A DNA stretch of 64,000 bases from Anaerolineae bacterium (GTDB lineage Bacteria; Chloroflexota; Anaerolineae; Anaerolineales; E44-bin32): the NCBI GenBank assembly GCA_030605795.1, contig JAUWHR010000037.1:1-64000 (forward strand), given 5' to 3'. The notes under the pieces were generated by a model. It was not told the DNA's origin, made no database searches, and saw only the letters and a list, made by a program, of their open reading frames with translations. The position numbers and the translations under genes are program-made. This document shows, in pieces, positions 44,788-53,624 of the stretch; position 1 is the first letter of the stretch; the number at the start of each line of letters is the position of its first letter.

Positions 44788-45447
44788 ATGCCAGACAAAA
44801 TGTATAATGTTCCGGTTCTGATCGCCCAAACTGGCAAACTCCATGGACAAAGTTGGAACCTGGGTAAGGATGAGATCATCATTGGACGTGAACCAGACTG
44901 TGATGTGGTTGTTCCAGATCGCCAGGTATCACGTCATCATGCCCGTGTATGGCGAACTGCTGATGGGTATTTCATTGAGGATCTAGACAGCAAGAACGGA
45001 ACTCATTTAAATGGCGCCCTCATTCAGAGTCCAATGCTGCTCCAGGATGGCGATGTCATCCAAGTAGCGCTTGCTCTGTATATAACATTTATTGGAACCG
45101 AGTCGACGGTGCCGCTCTCGGTGGCTAATGCTGTACAAAATGGATCAGGGCGGTTGCACATGGTTCCACAAGCTCACCGTGTGTTGATAGGAGGAGATGA
45201 TGTGGAACCTCCGCTCTCACCGCCCCAGTACAGGTTGCTTGAATTATTGTACCGTAATCCGGAACGAGTTGTCTCGCGGGATGAAATTGCTGAATTAGTG
45301 TGGCCTGGAACAATGGGCGTGGGAGTCTCTAACCAGGCCATCGACGCGCTTGTAAGACGGGTGCGCAACAGATTGGCTGAGGTTGATCCGGATCATGCTT
45401 ATGTGGTGACCGTGCGGGGTCACGGTTTCCGTATTGACAATCCTTGA
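44788..45447 (+). CDS. FHA domain with C-terminal winged-helix DNA-binding domain
   Basis: 219 residues. The FHA domain (about 10-100) has the phosphothreonine-binding signature G-R-E-P-x-C-D-V-V-V-x-x-x-x-V-S-R-H-H-A-R and DLDSKNGTHLNG. The C-terminal domain (about 125-218) is an OmpR-type winged helix (SPPQYRLLELLYRNPERVVSRDEI, VVTVRGHGFRIDNP). It is thus a transcription factor that reads Thr phosphorylation, the likely output of the divergent kinase at 43655-44638. Start at ATG 44788. Confidence 0.92.
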   Translation: MPDKMYNVPVLIAQTGKLHGQSWNLGKDEIIIGREPDCDVVVPDRQVSRHHARVWRTADGYFIEDLDSKNGTHLNGALIQSPMLLQDGDVIQVALALYITFIGTESTVPLSVANAVQNGSGRLHMVPQAHRVLIGGDDVEPPLSPPQYRLLELLYRNPERVVSRDEIAELVWPGTMGVGVSNQAIDALVRRVRNRLAEVDPDHAYVVTVRGHGFRIDNP

Positions 45448-45482
45448 TAAGCAGAGTTTCGACTAGCTCCTGATAGAAAGTA

Positions 45483-45505
45483 AAATGCCCTCCAAGAGGG
45501 CATTT
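45483..45505 (-). terminator. Terminator of tmRNA, possibly bidirectional
   Basis: AAATGCCCTC/GAGGGCATTT pair perfectly around a three-base loop; on the minus strand it is followed by T's. It separates the ends of the FHA gene (plus) and ssrA (minus). Confidence 0.85.
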
Positions 45506-45508
45506 AGG

Positions 45509-45907
45509 TGGAGATGGCGGGAATCGAACCCGCGTCCGTAGGTTTCGGTCACAGAGCTTCTACAAGCATAGTCGACCTATTATTTTCTCACCGTCAGGTC
45601 GCCAGTCGACGGGCTATCCTGAAGGCCAGCCACTGGAGCCCAAAAGCTCCTCTTTCGCGCTTTGCATGGCCTACCGCGCGGCACCTTGACACTTTGTCGC
45701 CTTACCCCACACCGGCCAAGGAAGCTGTGGGGAGGCGGGTCCTTTTGCTTAGGACCGAGCTCCTCTCTTAGCGGATTTAGGCCGCAAGGGGAAGAGCTGC
45801 TAAGTTAGTGCGTTTGGCACTTATTTTATGTGCGCTGATTTTGCGAGTTCGGCGCCTCTCGGCTTGCAGTTCTGTGCCAGCCACCTCCGTCGAAACCGAT
45901 CATCCCC
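45509..45907 (-). ncRNA. ssrA: Transfer-messenger RNA (tmRNA)
   Basis: 399 bases on the minus strand. The 5' end GGGGATGATCGGTTTCGACG is diagnostic. The 3' half is a tRNA-Ala-like end with GGTTCGATTCC and the acceptor CATCTCC pairing with GGGGATG. The tag reading frame is GCC AAA CGC ACT AAC TTA GCA GCT CTT CCC CTT GCG GCC TAA, giving AKRTNLAALPLAA. It rescues stalled ribosomes together with SmpB, whose gene lies upstream at 46095. A -10 box is 7-8 bases before the 5' end. Confidence 0.96.
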
Positions 45908-45915
45908 ATGATGAA

Positions 45916-45921
45916 ATTATA
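45916..45921 (-). promoter_or_regulatory. -10 box of the ssrA promoter
   Basis: TATAAT on the minus strand, about 8 bases before the tmRNA 5' end. No clear TTGACA at the usual distance; the upstream sequence is AT-rich. Confidence 0.6.
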
Positions 45922-45948
45922 CCATAGAGTATATTTAAAGTATTAAAG

Positions 45949-46021
45949 ATTGCGCATAGCCATAATAAATATTAAATTATTATATTTATTTTCAATAAAT
46001 AATACATAGGCTACACGCAAT
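45949..46021. repeat. 73-bp AT-rich element with terminal inverted repeats
   Basis: Left end ATTGCGCATAGCC, right end GGCTACACGCAAT (11 of 13 positions complementary), separated by 47 AT-rich bases. The whole is similar to the reverse complement of the element at 59464-59535, with the same spacing. It lies in the spacer between smpB and ssrA. No clear target-site duplication. Confidence 0.6.
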
Positions 46022-46094
46022 TTTGAACATCACTATATGGCTTCTTTCTCTGCTTGATTAAGCTGAATGATTGAATAATTTGAGCAGTTGGTTT

Positions 46095-46559
46095 TTACGA
46101 TCCCCTGCGTCGCAATGCGCGGGAAATCTCGCGTTCAGCATCTCGCTTGGCGATCTCGCGTCGTTTATCATATTGCTTCTTACCCCGTGCCAGGGCGATC
46201 TCGATCTTTGCCCGTCCTCGTTTTAAGTACATCATTGTGGGTATCAACGAGTAACCACGGATACGAACTTTTTCGTACAGACGCCGAATTTCACGCTTAT
46301 GGAGGAGCAATCTGCGCGGGCGTCGAGGTTCATGGTTTAATGTGCTGGCAGGATCATAGGGCGCAATGTGGGCATTTACTAGCCATGCTTCATGATCATC
46401 GATTCGAACATATGATTCACGCAGACTAACTTGACCTGCACGTACAGACTTGATCTCGCTGCCCTGTAGTGCAATACCTGCCTCTAGCCTATCAAGCAGG
46501 AAATAATCATGAGAAGCTTTTCGGTTGGTTGCCACTACTTTCTTCGCTGAGTCTTTCAT
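46095..46559 (-). CDS. smpB: SsrA-binding protein
   Basis: 154 residues from the ATG at 46559, eight bases after the ctpA stop, with AAGGAT as ribosome site. SmpB hallmarks: NRKASHDYFLLDRLEAGIALQGSEIKS, LREAY-type stretch SLRESYVRI, then H-E-P-R-R-P-R-R-L-L-L-H-K-R-E-I, and a basic tail KKQYDKRREIAKRDAEREI. It delivers tmRNA to stalled ribosomes. ssrA is 188 bases downstream on the same strand, an arrangement common in bacteria. Confidence 0.97.
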   Translation of the reverse strand: MKDSAKKVVATNRKASHDYFLLDRLEAGIALQGSEIKSVRAGQVSLRESYVRIDDHEAWLVNAHIAPYDPASTLNHEPRRPRRLLLHKREIRRLYEKVRIRGYSLIPTMMYLKRGRAKIEIALARGKKQYDKRREIAKRDAEREISRALRRRGS

Positions 46560-46566
46560 CAGATCC

Positions 46567-47730
46567 TTACTGGTCACGCTGAAGCCAATCAACTGCAGCG
46601 AGCATGATGGCATCATGTTCCCCATCATCTATCGTAACCGGAACATCAGGTTGTAGTCCATGTAGGTCCAATGTGATACCCTGTGGTGTCTTCCAACGAG
46701 ACGCAGTCACATGTAAGCTTGATTGATCGCTAAGTTCAAGAATAAGCTGTACCGACCCTTTACCAAAGGTCGGCGTTCCGATCAGCGGAGCCCTATGATT
46801 GGCCTGTAGAGCTGCAGCGACAACCTCTGCTGCACTAGCCGTATTTCCGTTGATTAGCACCGCTAGGGAGATATCCACCGCGTCGCCTTCGGTCTCGACT
46901 CGATAAACTTCTTTCACCTCGCCCCGTCGCTCTTCGATCAAGATCAAGCCATCTGAGAGGAAGAAACGCGCCACGTCAATACCTGAATCGAGCAACCCTC
47001 CAGCATTGTCACGTAAGTCGAGCACCAAGGTTTCCATCCCTCGGGATTTGAGGTCCAAGAAGGAATCTTCAACTTCTTGAGGAGTCTTTTCACTGAAGAG
47101 GGTGATCACAATCACGCCGATTTTTAGATCGGTTGGTAGCAGGTAACAAGTGACGGAAGGAATGGGAAAGGCTTCGCGCACAATATCCAAGATGAGGTCA
47201 TCATCTCCAATGTTGCGTGATTCCAGGATGAGGTTGACCGAGGTTCCCACAGGACCGCGCACCATTGCTAAGATCGTCTCGAGGCCGGTGTTTTCTTCAA
47301 TAAGCTGATAGTCCACCGCGATGAGAATATCCCCCTCCATCACGCCTGCTCGTGCTGCAGGTCCATCGTCGAAAGGGATGAGATGAACTTTCCTATCCTC
47401 ACCTCGGGAGAGATATGCACCGATACCTCCATATTCACCAGTCAAGTCATCCGTCTGGATTTCATGAGCAGCTGGTTCGATATAGGTCGTATACGGATCA
47501 CCTAATTTATCAACCATCCCGTGGATCATCCCCCGTTCGAGCGTAAGCTGCTCGGGCAATTGGCGCAAGTAATGATTATCCAATAACCGGTGAGCTTCTT
47601 TTAATAGTCCATACTCCTCGGAGCTAGGCGGCCAGATCGTACGCAACTGGTAGCCTGCAAACATCGCTGATACTGCAAGGATCAAGCTATATAGCATCCC
47701 AAATAGTAATGCTCGTCTCTTGTATCTCAT
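46567..47730 (-). CDS. C-terminal processing peptidase, S41 family
   Basis: 387 residues. ATG at 47730 with GGAAGG just upstream. One N-terminal helix (about 8-28) anchors it outside the membrane. A helical lead-in (GMVDKLGDPYTTYIEP), PDZ domain (about 95-165), and the S41 catalytic core follow. The Ser is in INGNTASAAEVVA and the Lys in FGKGSVQ, the Ser-Lys dyad of CtpA/Prc proteases. It cleaves hydrophobic C-termini; a link with tagged proteins is possible but not required. smpB follows directly, so the pair is probably co-transcribed. Confidence 0.94.
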   Translation of the reverse strand: MRYKRRALLFGMLYSLILAVSAMFAGYQLRTIWPPSSEEYGLLKEAHRLLDNHYLRQLPEQLTLERGMIHGMVDKLGDPYTTYIEPAAHEIQTDDLTGEYGGIGAYLSRGEDRKVHLIPFDDGPAARAGVMEGDILIAVDYQLIEENTGLETILAMVRGPVGTSVNLILESRNIGDDDLILDIVREAFPIPSVTCYLLPTDLKIGVIVITLFSEKTPQEVEDSFLDLKSRGMETLVLDLRDNAGGLLDSGIDVARFFLSDGLILIEERRGEVKEVYRVETEGDAVDISLAVLINGNTASAAEVVAAALQANHRAPLIGTPTFGKGSVQLILELSDQSSLHVTASRWKTPQGITLDLHGLQPDVPVTIDDGEHDAIMLAAVDWLQRDQ

Positions 47731-47781
47731 TCATCGCCTTCCATAGCGGTGCATTGTAGCATGACATGATAATAGCGACCT

Positions 47782-48744
47782 CTAGATCACGGGATACGGA
47801 AGGGGTACACCTTTAAGCCCAGCCAGCAGGTTGTCCACGGCCATGTGCGCCATTTTGGTGCGGGTCGCAGCCCCGGCTGAAGCAATATGGGGTGTGATCA
47901 AACAGTTTGGGAGCTCATAAAGGGGGTGGTTAGCAGGTAATGGCTCAGGATCTGTCACATCGAGCCCGGCGGCATCGATTTCCCTATTTTGCAAAGCATG
48001 GAGTAAAGCTTCAGTATCGACCACCTTGCCACGCGAGGTGTTTATCAACAGAGCTGACGGTTTCATCATCTTAAGCTGGGGATAGCTGATCAAATGATGG
48101 GTCTGATCTGTTAAGGGAACATGTAGTGTGACGATGTCTGCCTGGGTCAGGAGATCATCAAATGCTACAATTTTTGCGTTCAACTTATTCTCGACATCGG
48201 TTCTTTGTATGCGATCGTGGTAGACCAAATTGGTGCCAAAGGCGGTAATTCGCTCGGCGACTGCCTCGCCTATTCGACCCATACCTACAATCCCGATGGT
48301 CATCCCAAGCAAATCGTGACCAAGGAGAAGACCAGGATCCCAGGTGCTCCACAAACCCGAACGGGCATATTCGACCGCCTGTGGTATTCGACGGGCGACA
48401 CTTAAGATCATAGCCATAGTGAAGTCTGCGGTGGAGTCAGTAAGAACACCGGGTGTATGGCCGACCTGAATTCCCCGACGGCGACACGCCTCGAGGTCGA
48501 TATGCTCATAGCCTACAGACATTGTGCTGATTACACTCAGACGGGGAGCACTTTCCAGAAGATGAGCGTCAATGCAGTCGGTAAGTAAGCAAAGTAAGCC
48601 ATCGCAATCTTTGACCATTTGCATCAATTGTATGTGAGCTGGAGGTTGGCGTTCAGTCCAGATAGTAATTTTGCCTACGTTGTGAAGTCGCTCAATCGCC
48701 GGCTGGGCGATTGTCCGCGTGACAGCAATTCTATGTTTTTCCAT
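47782..48744 (-). CDS. D-2-hydroxyacid dehydrogenase (glyoxylate/hydroxypyruvate reductase-like)
   Basis: About 320 residues from the ATG at 48744, which has AGGAGGG six bases upstream; the longer frame lacks such a site. The NAD-binding motif is IGIVGMGRIGEAVAERI. Catalytic Arg lies in NTSRGKVVD, Glu in LDVTDPEP and His in ITPHIASAGAATR, so the enzyme looks competent. It interconverts a 2-keto acid and D-2-hydroxy acid using NAD(P)H; the substrate branch resembles glyoxylate reductase. A monocistronic unit by position. Confidence 0.93.
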   Translation of the reverse strand: MEKHRIAVTRTIAQPAIERLHNVGKITIWTERQPPAHIQLMQMVKDCDGLLCLLTDCIDAHLLESAPRLSVISTMSVGYEHIDLEACRRRGIQVGHTPGVLTDSTADFTMAMILSVARRIPQAVEYARSGLWSTWDPGLLLGHDLLGMTIGIVGMGRIGEAVAERITAFGTNLVYHDRIQRTDVENKLNAKIVAFDDLLTQADIVTLHVPLTDQTHHLISYPQLKMMKPSALLINTSRGKVVDTEALLHALQNREIDAAGLDVTDPEPLPANHPLYELPNCLITPHIASAGAATRTKMAHMAVDNLLAGLKGVPLPYPVI

Positions 48745-48927
48745 TGTCCCTCCTATTTTGAATGGTCTCAGTATACATAGGAGCAGCATAGCTAGCCATA
48801 ATCAATAATCCATGCCTTATACCGCGAGATATCTATAACCCATGATAGCCAAAATTTGATATGGGATAATTGGCTCATGTAATTCATCAATAGCTTAGCT
48901 GTATAATCAACTTAGAGCTTTACTGGG

Positions 48928-51900
48928 GTGGATCAGGTGGGTAATAATTCGTCAATGGTAGAAAGTATCATAGGGAGCGATGGTCAGTCAGCCGCTGAGA
49001 TAGCATCACTCTTTCAACGGCTAGCTTTGGACCTGGGGCAGATTCATGATACGAATCTGGCGCTTGATATTATTTTACGACAGGGTCAGAAGCTGCTCGA
49101 GGCAAGCAGCGCAGCTGCTTTTGTGATAGGCGAAGATGGTCATCCTGTCCATCACATCTTGATAGATTTACCTCCTAAAGCAGTCAAAATGCTGTCGAAT
49201 GCCTTCGAAGTCCTTTTCACTGATGCGCCACATGAATTGCTATCCGGCGCGGTGATGATCGAGGATCTGGCCGCTGAGGATTGTGCTGCTGTGGTTAATT
49301 TGGGGGAATTGGGCGTTTATTCTTGCTTGGTTCTCCCTCTGGCTCAGCGTGGTAACCTCCTCGGAGGGCTTTGGTTCTTATTTACAGAACGACATCATCT
49401 AACTAGAATGCGATTAAATTGGGCAGTGGTTCTAGCGGGGCATGCGTCGCTCACTCTTGAGAATGCACGCTTGGTCGATTTGGCGTTGAGACAAGCCACT
49501 GAGTTGGGGGCTTTCTATGAGACCGCGGCGGCTGTCGAGAGCAAGCACGACCAATCTTTCTTGCTCAATCAAATCATCGATCAGATGACGACATTGCTTG
49601 ACTGCCGGATGGGCATCATTTTCCTGGCTGATGAAGAAAATCAAATGCTGAGACCCGTGGTCCACCGCGGGATCCACGATGGTTTTCAGGTTATGGAATG
49701 TCCGTATGGCGAAGGAGTGGCGGGAAGGGTAGCCGAAACCCGTGAGCCTCTCGTAATCGATGAATGCAATAACTGGGAGGGGACTACAGAATCCTTAGAT
49801 GAGACCAGCAATAGTGTGCGGGTGTTAGCTATGCCCATGATATGGAATCAGCGCCTGATAGGCGTCTTGGATTTGGCAGCGAACATCACTAGAATGCCTT
49901 TCTCAGATACAGATGTTCGGCTGGCAAAGTCAGTGGCATATCAGGCAGCGAATGCGCTTGGGATTGCTAATCTCATTGAGTCAGAACGTAGACAATTTCG
50001 CATGGCGGAAGCTCTGCAAGAGGCTTCTCTGGTTATCAGCCATCAAGTCGAACTAGATGAAGTTCTTGATCGTATTCTTGAGCAGGTGATGCATGCTTTC
50101 CCCTGTGACGCCGCAAATGTCCAATGTATTGAAGGAAACCGAGTACGGATCATACGCCATCGGGGTTACGAGCGATTCGATCTGTCAACAGGGTCGATTA
50201 GTGATTTCTCTCTGGTGATTGAAGATGATCTGAACCTGCGACGTTTGATGGCTGGTGAAGTTGTCGTCATACCTGACACCACTCAAGAACTTTCATGGAA
50301 CTTCCGTCCTGGGTGGGAGTGGGTTAGGTCGTGGGCTGGTGCACCGATCCAATATGGTCAGGAAATGCTCGGTTTTATCAATCTTGACAGTTCTACCTCA
50401 GGTACGTTTGATGATGCCACCATTCAATTGCTCGCAGCCTTCGCTGCTCATGCTTCAGCCGCGATGCATAAAGCAGAACTCTACCGAAGATTGGCAACAG
50501 AGCATCGGAGGTTGCGAACGCTTTATGAGATTGAACGATCGGTCACCGTAAGCCTTGAACCAGATGAGATCTTGACTCATTTGCTAGAGGGCGCCCTAGA
50601 CGCTGTCGAGGGTGTATATGCCCAGGCTTTCATGGTTGTGGATGACAAAGAAGATCCGCTTAAGCGCGGACCGAGAGTGGATCGCCTAGGGGATGATGAT
50701 TTAGCATTTCATCCCCAAGCGATACAGTTGGTAGAACAGTCAATCAACCAGGTCACCCCTGTGCAGGCTACGTTGATTTATCCTTCACGAAGCTATAGCG
50801 TTCTTGCTTTCCCCATCGCCGCGGGCGGGCATGTTTGGGGGGGTGCTCTTATATGGGTAGCAGACGATGAGGAAAACCTAGAGGCATGGCTTGAAGTCTT
50901 TCGTGCAGCTGGTCAACAGGTTGGCTTGGCATTGACCAATGCGGATCAACATGCACAGGTGGAGCGTCGCCTAGCTGAAATGACGCTCCTTCAGCGAGTG
51001 GTCAGAGCTATTGCTGGAAGATTGGAAGTAGAATCCATGCTTCGAGAGGTGACCGAACAGCTTCATAATAACCTGGGGTTCCCGGCCGTGCAAATATATC
51101 GGCGAATTGGTGAGGAGTTAGTGCTGGTAGAGGCTAGCGGACCTCGACCCATATTGGAGCGGTTACAGATCCAGCGAGGGATCATGGGCCGGGTTGCACG
51201 AACAGGTCATCCCGCACTGGTTGAAGATGTCCACGAAGATCCGGACTATGTGGCCGGATTAGTAGGAACGCAAGCCGAGTTGACGGTTCCAATCCGGCTA
51301 GATGAAGAGATCATTGGCGTGTTGAATATTGAAACTTCTGATCCGTCTCAGATCGACAATGGCGCGCTGGAATTGCTAATGCTTGTTGCTGATCAGGTAT
51401 CTGTGGCATTGCAAAATGCTATGTTGTATGAACGTGTACAAGATAGCGTCGTCCATCTTGAAGAGCAAATCAAGATCCGGACTATCGAATTGGAGCAAGC
51501 ACTAGAGCAAGCACAAGAAGCGGATCGCGCCAAAGCCCAGTTTGTTGGAGATATTTCACACGAATTGCGTACTCCGTTGACAAACATCGGTCTCTACCTT
51601 GATTTAATCGAGATGGGTGACGAGGGACGCTATATGGAGTATATGACTACCTTGAGGCGTGAAACGGAACGTCTGGGATCACTCATTGAGCAGTTATTGG
51701 CTATCTCTCATCTTGATACCGGTCAGGTAGAGCTTAAGCCTCAACCAACCGATATTAATTCGTTGGTTCAAGTTTTGGTTTTGGATAGGGCACTTATGAT
51801 CGGAGAGAAAGGCCTGGATCTAAGCGTGATGACAGGGAAAGATATCCCATTGGCATATGTCGATCCACAACTTATCATTCAGGCGATGACTAGTTTACTA

Positions 51901-52233
51901 ACTAACGCAATAAACTACACGCCCTCCGGCGGAAAGATCAGAATTGAAACCCAACAGCGCACCTGGAAAGGCAGACCATGGGTGACGGTTGCGGTGGGAG
52001 ATACCGGTTCAGGAATCCCGGAGGATGAGAAGAAACGGATCTTCGATCGTTTTTATCGAGGGTTGGTGGGTCGAACCAGTGGGATCCCTGGCACCGGGTT
52101 GGGGTTGCCAATCTGCAAAGAAATTATCGAACGTCATGGAGGGAGAATTATGGTCGTAAGTAGAAGCGGAGAGGGAACCCGCTTCACCATGTGGTTACCA
52201 GTGGCCGACATGACACCTCATGACCATCAATGA
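48928..52233 (+). CDS. Multi-GAF sensor histidine kinase
   Basis: 1101 residues, no membrane helix, so cytosolic. About five GAF-type domains in series cover residues 30-850 (e.g. ...PYGEGVAGRVAETREPLVIDE, ...RGIMGRVARTGHPALVEDV, each followed by ...IGVLNIETS or similar). Then a short coiled coil, a HisKA domain with the phospho-acceptor in DISHELRTPLTN (His near 878), and HATPase_c with NAINYTPSGG, GDTGSGIPEDE, GTGLGLPICK. It senses small ligands or light/redox through GAFs. The response regulator 85 bases downstream is the likely partner. Confidence 0.93.
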   Translation: MDQVGNNSSMVESIIGSDGQSAAEIASLFQRLALDLGQIHDTNLALDIILRQGQKLLEASSAAAFVIGEDGHPVHHILIDLPPKAVKMLSNAFEVLFTDAPHELLSGAVMIEDLAAEDCAAVVNLGELGVYSCLVLPLAQRGNLLGGLWFLFTERHHLTRMRLNWAVVLAGHASLTLENARLVDLALRQATELGAFYETAAAVESKHDQSFLLNQIIDQMTTLLDCRMGIIFLADEENQMLRPVVHRGIHDGFQVMECPYGEGVAGRVAETREPLVIDECNNWEGTTESLDETSNSVRVLAMPMIWNQRLIGVLDLAANITRMPFSDTDVRLAKSVAYQAANALGIANLIESERRQFRMAEALQEASLVISHQVELDEVLDRILEQVMHAFPCDAANVQCIEGNRVRIIRHRGYERFDLSTGSISDFSLVIEDDLNLRRLMAGEVVVIPDTTQELSWNFRPGWEWVRSWAGAPIQYGQEMLGFINLDSSTSGTFDDATIQLLAAFAAHASAAMHKAELYRRLATEHRRLRTLYEIERSVTVSLEPDEILTHLLEGALDAVEGVYAQAFMVVDDKEDPLKRGPRVDRLGDDDLAFHPQAIQLVEQSINQVTPVQATLIYPSRSYSVLAFPIAAGGHVWGGALIWVADDEENLEAWLEVFRAAGQQVGLALTNADQHAQVERRLAEMTLLQRVVRAIAGRLEVESMLREVTEQLHNNLGFPAVQIYRRIGEELVLVEASGPRPILERLQIQRGIMGRVARTGHPALVEDVHEDPDYVAGLVGTQAELTVPIRLDEEIIGVLNIETSDPSQIDNGALELLMLVADQVSVALQNAMLYERVQDSVVHLEEQIKIRTIELEQALEQAQEADRAKAQFVGDISHELRTPLTNIGLYLDLIEMGDEGRYMEYMTTLRRETERLGSLIEQLLAISHLDTGQVELKPQPTDINSLVQVLVLDRALMIGEKGLDLSVMTGKDIPLAYVDPQLIIQAMTSLLTNAINYTPSGGKIRIETQQRTWKGRPWVTVAVGDTGSGIPEDEKKRIFDRFYRGLVGRTSGIPGTGLGLPICKEIIERHGGRIMVVSRSGEGTRFTMWLPVADMTPHDHQ

Positions 52234-52317
52234 CTCACTTATCCATAATTCGAAGCGGAGCAACAATTATTCACTTCGCAATAGACATGGTTAATTTGGC
52301 TCAGCTCTTGCACGAGA

Positions 52318-53364
52318 ATGATAGATATGACCGACCAAGATAACAACCATTCCGGCTTAACCCTGCTTGTAGTTGAAGATGACCTCGCCTTGCTTAAGGC
52401 GTTACACGACATCTTGGAAGCGGAAGGGTATCAGGTGCGGACAGCTACACACGGGGAAGAAGCGCTGGAGTCCTATCGGGAGAAGAAACCCGACCTGATT
52501 CTTTCCGACATCTCGATGCCGGTTATGGATGGGCTTCAACTTTTCGAAGCCGTACGCAGGCAGCCGGGAGGCATCGCCATTCCCTTCATCTTCCTCACCG
52601 CACACAGTAGTGGTAGAAGAGAAGATAAATTCCACGGCAGATCGTTGGGGGCTGACGATTACATCACTAAACCGATTAGTAGTCATGAATTGCGAAACGT
52701 GGTGCATGCTCGCTTAAGACGGGCTGATGAGCTAATGGTGGAGCAAATTAAAATTGCTTTTAAGAAAAGCTTGTCCACTTTTGCGAACGCAATTGAGCTG
52801 AGAGATCCATATACCTATAACCACGTAAAACGGATCAATGAATACGCACAAGCGATGGCAAATGAGCTAGGGTGGGATGAAAATCGGCGAGAGGCGCTGG
52901 AGTTCGGCGCAATTTTACATGATATCGGCAAGCTCGAAGTGTTTATCGACATACTATCCAAGAAGGATGAATTAACTCCGGAGGAATGGGAAGTAATGCG
53001 TCGACATCCCGAGTTCGGTGCGCATATGATCGAGAAAATTGATTATTTGGCACCTGTGGTTCCTATGATTCTTCATCACCACGAGCGATGGGATGGTTCA
53101 GGCTATCCAGGTGGATTGGTTGGGGAAGAGATCCCTGAAGAAGCGCGTCTGCTTGCTGTAATAGACAGTTTTGATGCCATGACAACCGATCGACCTTATC
53201 GATCAGCAATGCCACCTGAGGTCGCATTGGAGGAAATTAAGCAACGGGCTGGAGTGCAATTCGATCCTTACATGGTGGCAATCTTCAATCGTATTTGGGA
53301 GAGTGGTGCAGTTCCGTCAATCATAGAAGAACGGAAGAATAATAGAGAAAATAATATTGAATAA
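52318..53364 (+). CDS. Response regulator with HD-GYP phosphodiesterase domain
   Basis: 348 residues. A receiver domain (about 10-130) with acidic pair EDD and phospho-acceptor in LILSDISMPVMDG (about residue 64) is joined to an HD-GYP domain. The latter has LHDIGKLEV (HD), M-R-R-H-P-E-F-G-A-H, ILHHHERWDGSGYPGGL and AVIDSFDAMTTDRPYR. The family hydrolyses c-di-GMP. It follows the kinase on the same strand and counterbalances the diguanylate cyclase at 13.2 kb in principle. Confidence 0.95.
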   Translation: MIDMTDQDNNHSGLTLLVVEDDLALLKALHDILEAEGYQVRTATHGEEALESYREKKPDLILSDISMPVMDGLQLFEAVRRQPGGIAIPFIFLTAHSSGRREDKFHGRSLGADDYITKPISSHELRNVVHARLRRADELMVEQIKIAFKKSLSTFANAIELRDPYTYNHVKRINEYAQAMANELGWDENRREALEFGAILHDIGKLEVFIDILSKKDELTPEEWEVMRRHPEFGAHMIEKIDYLAPVVPMILHHHERWDGSGYPGGLVGEEIPEEARLLAVIDSFDAMTTDRPYRSAMPPEVALEEIKQRAGVQFDPYMVAIFNRIWESGAVPSIIEERKNNRENNIE

Positions 53365-53512
53365 TAAGGTGACTGAATGGAGAGGGGGAGGGAGTTTGTA
53401 ATGGGATGGTAAATATCAAGAAAGATATTTGATAGCAATTAATATAAGACACAATCCTCTAGTAAAAAAAGCAACATATGAAGAAAGTAGAATATACGTG
53501 AAAGTAGGGGGC

Positions 53513-53542
53513 TTGACATGATGGTTGAATTTCTGGTAAAAT
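53513..53542 (+). promoter_or_regulatory. Sigma-70-type promoter of the recombinase gene
   Basis: TTGACA (53513-53518), 18-base spacer, TAAAAT (53537-53542). It points toward the recombinase start about 80 bases downstream. The whole 260-base gap is AT-rich. Confidence 0.7.
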
Positions 53543-53624
53543 ATTTATGCTTTCGATAAGTATCATTAACGAAAGCTAGTATTTTTCAATTACAACTATC
53601 CAATATGCATACGGATGTTGTGAA

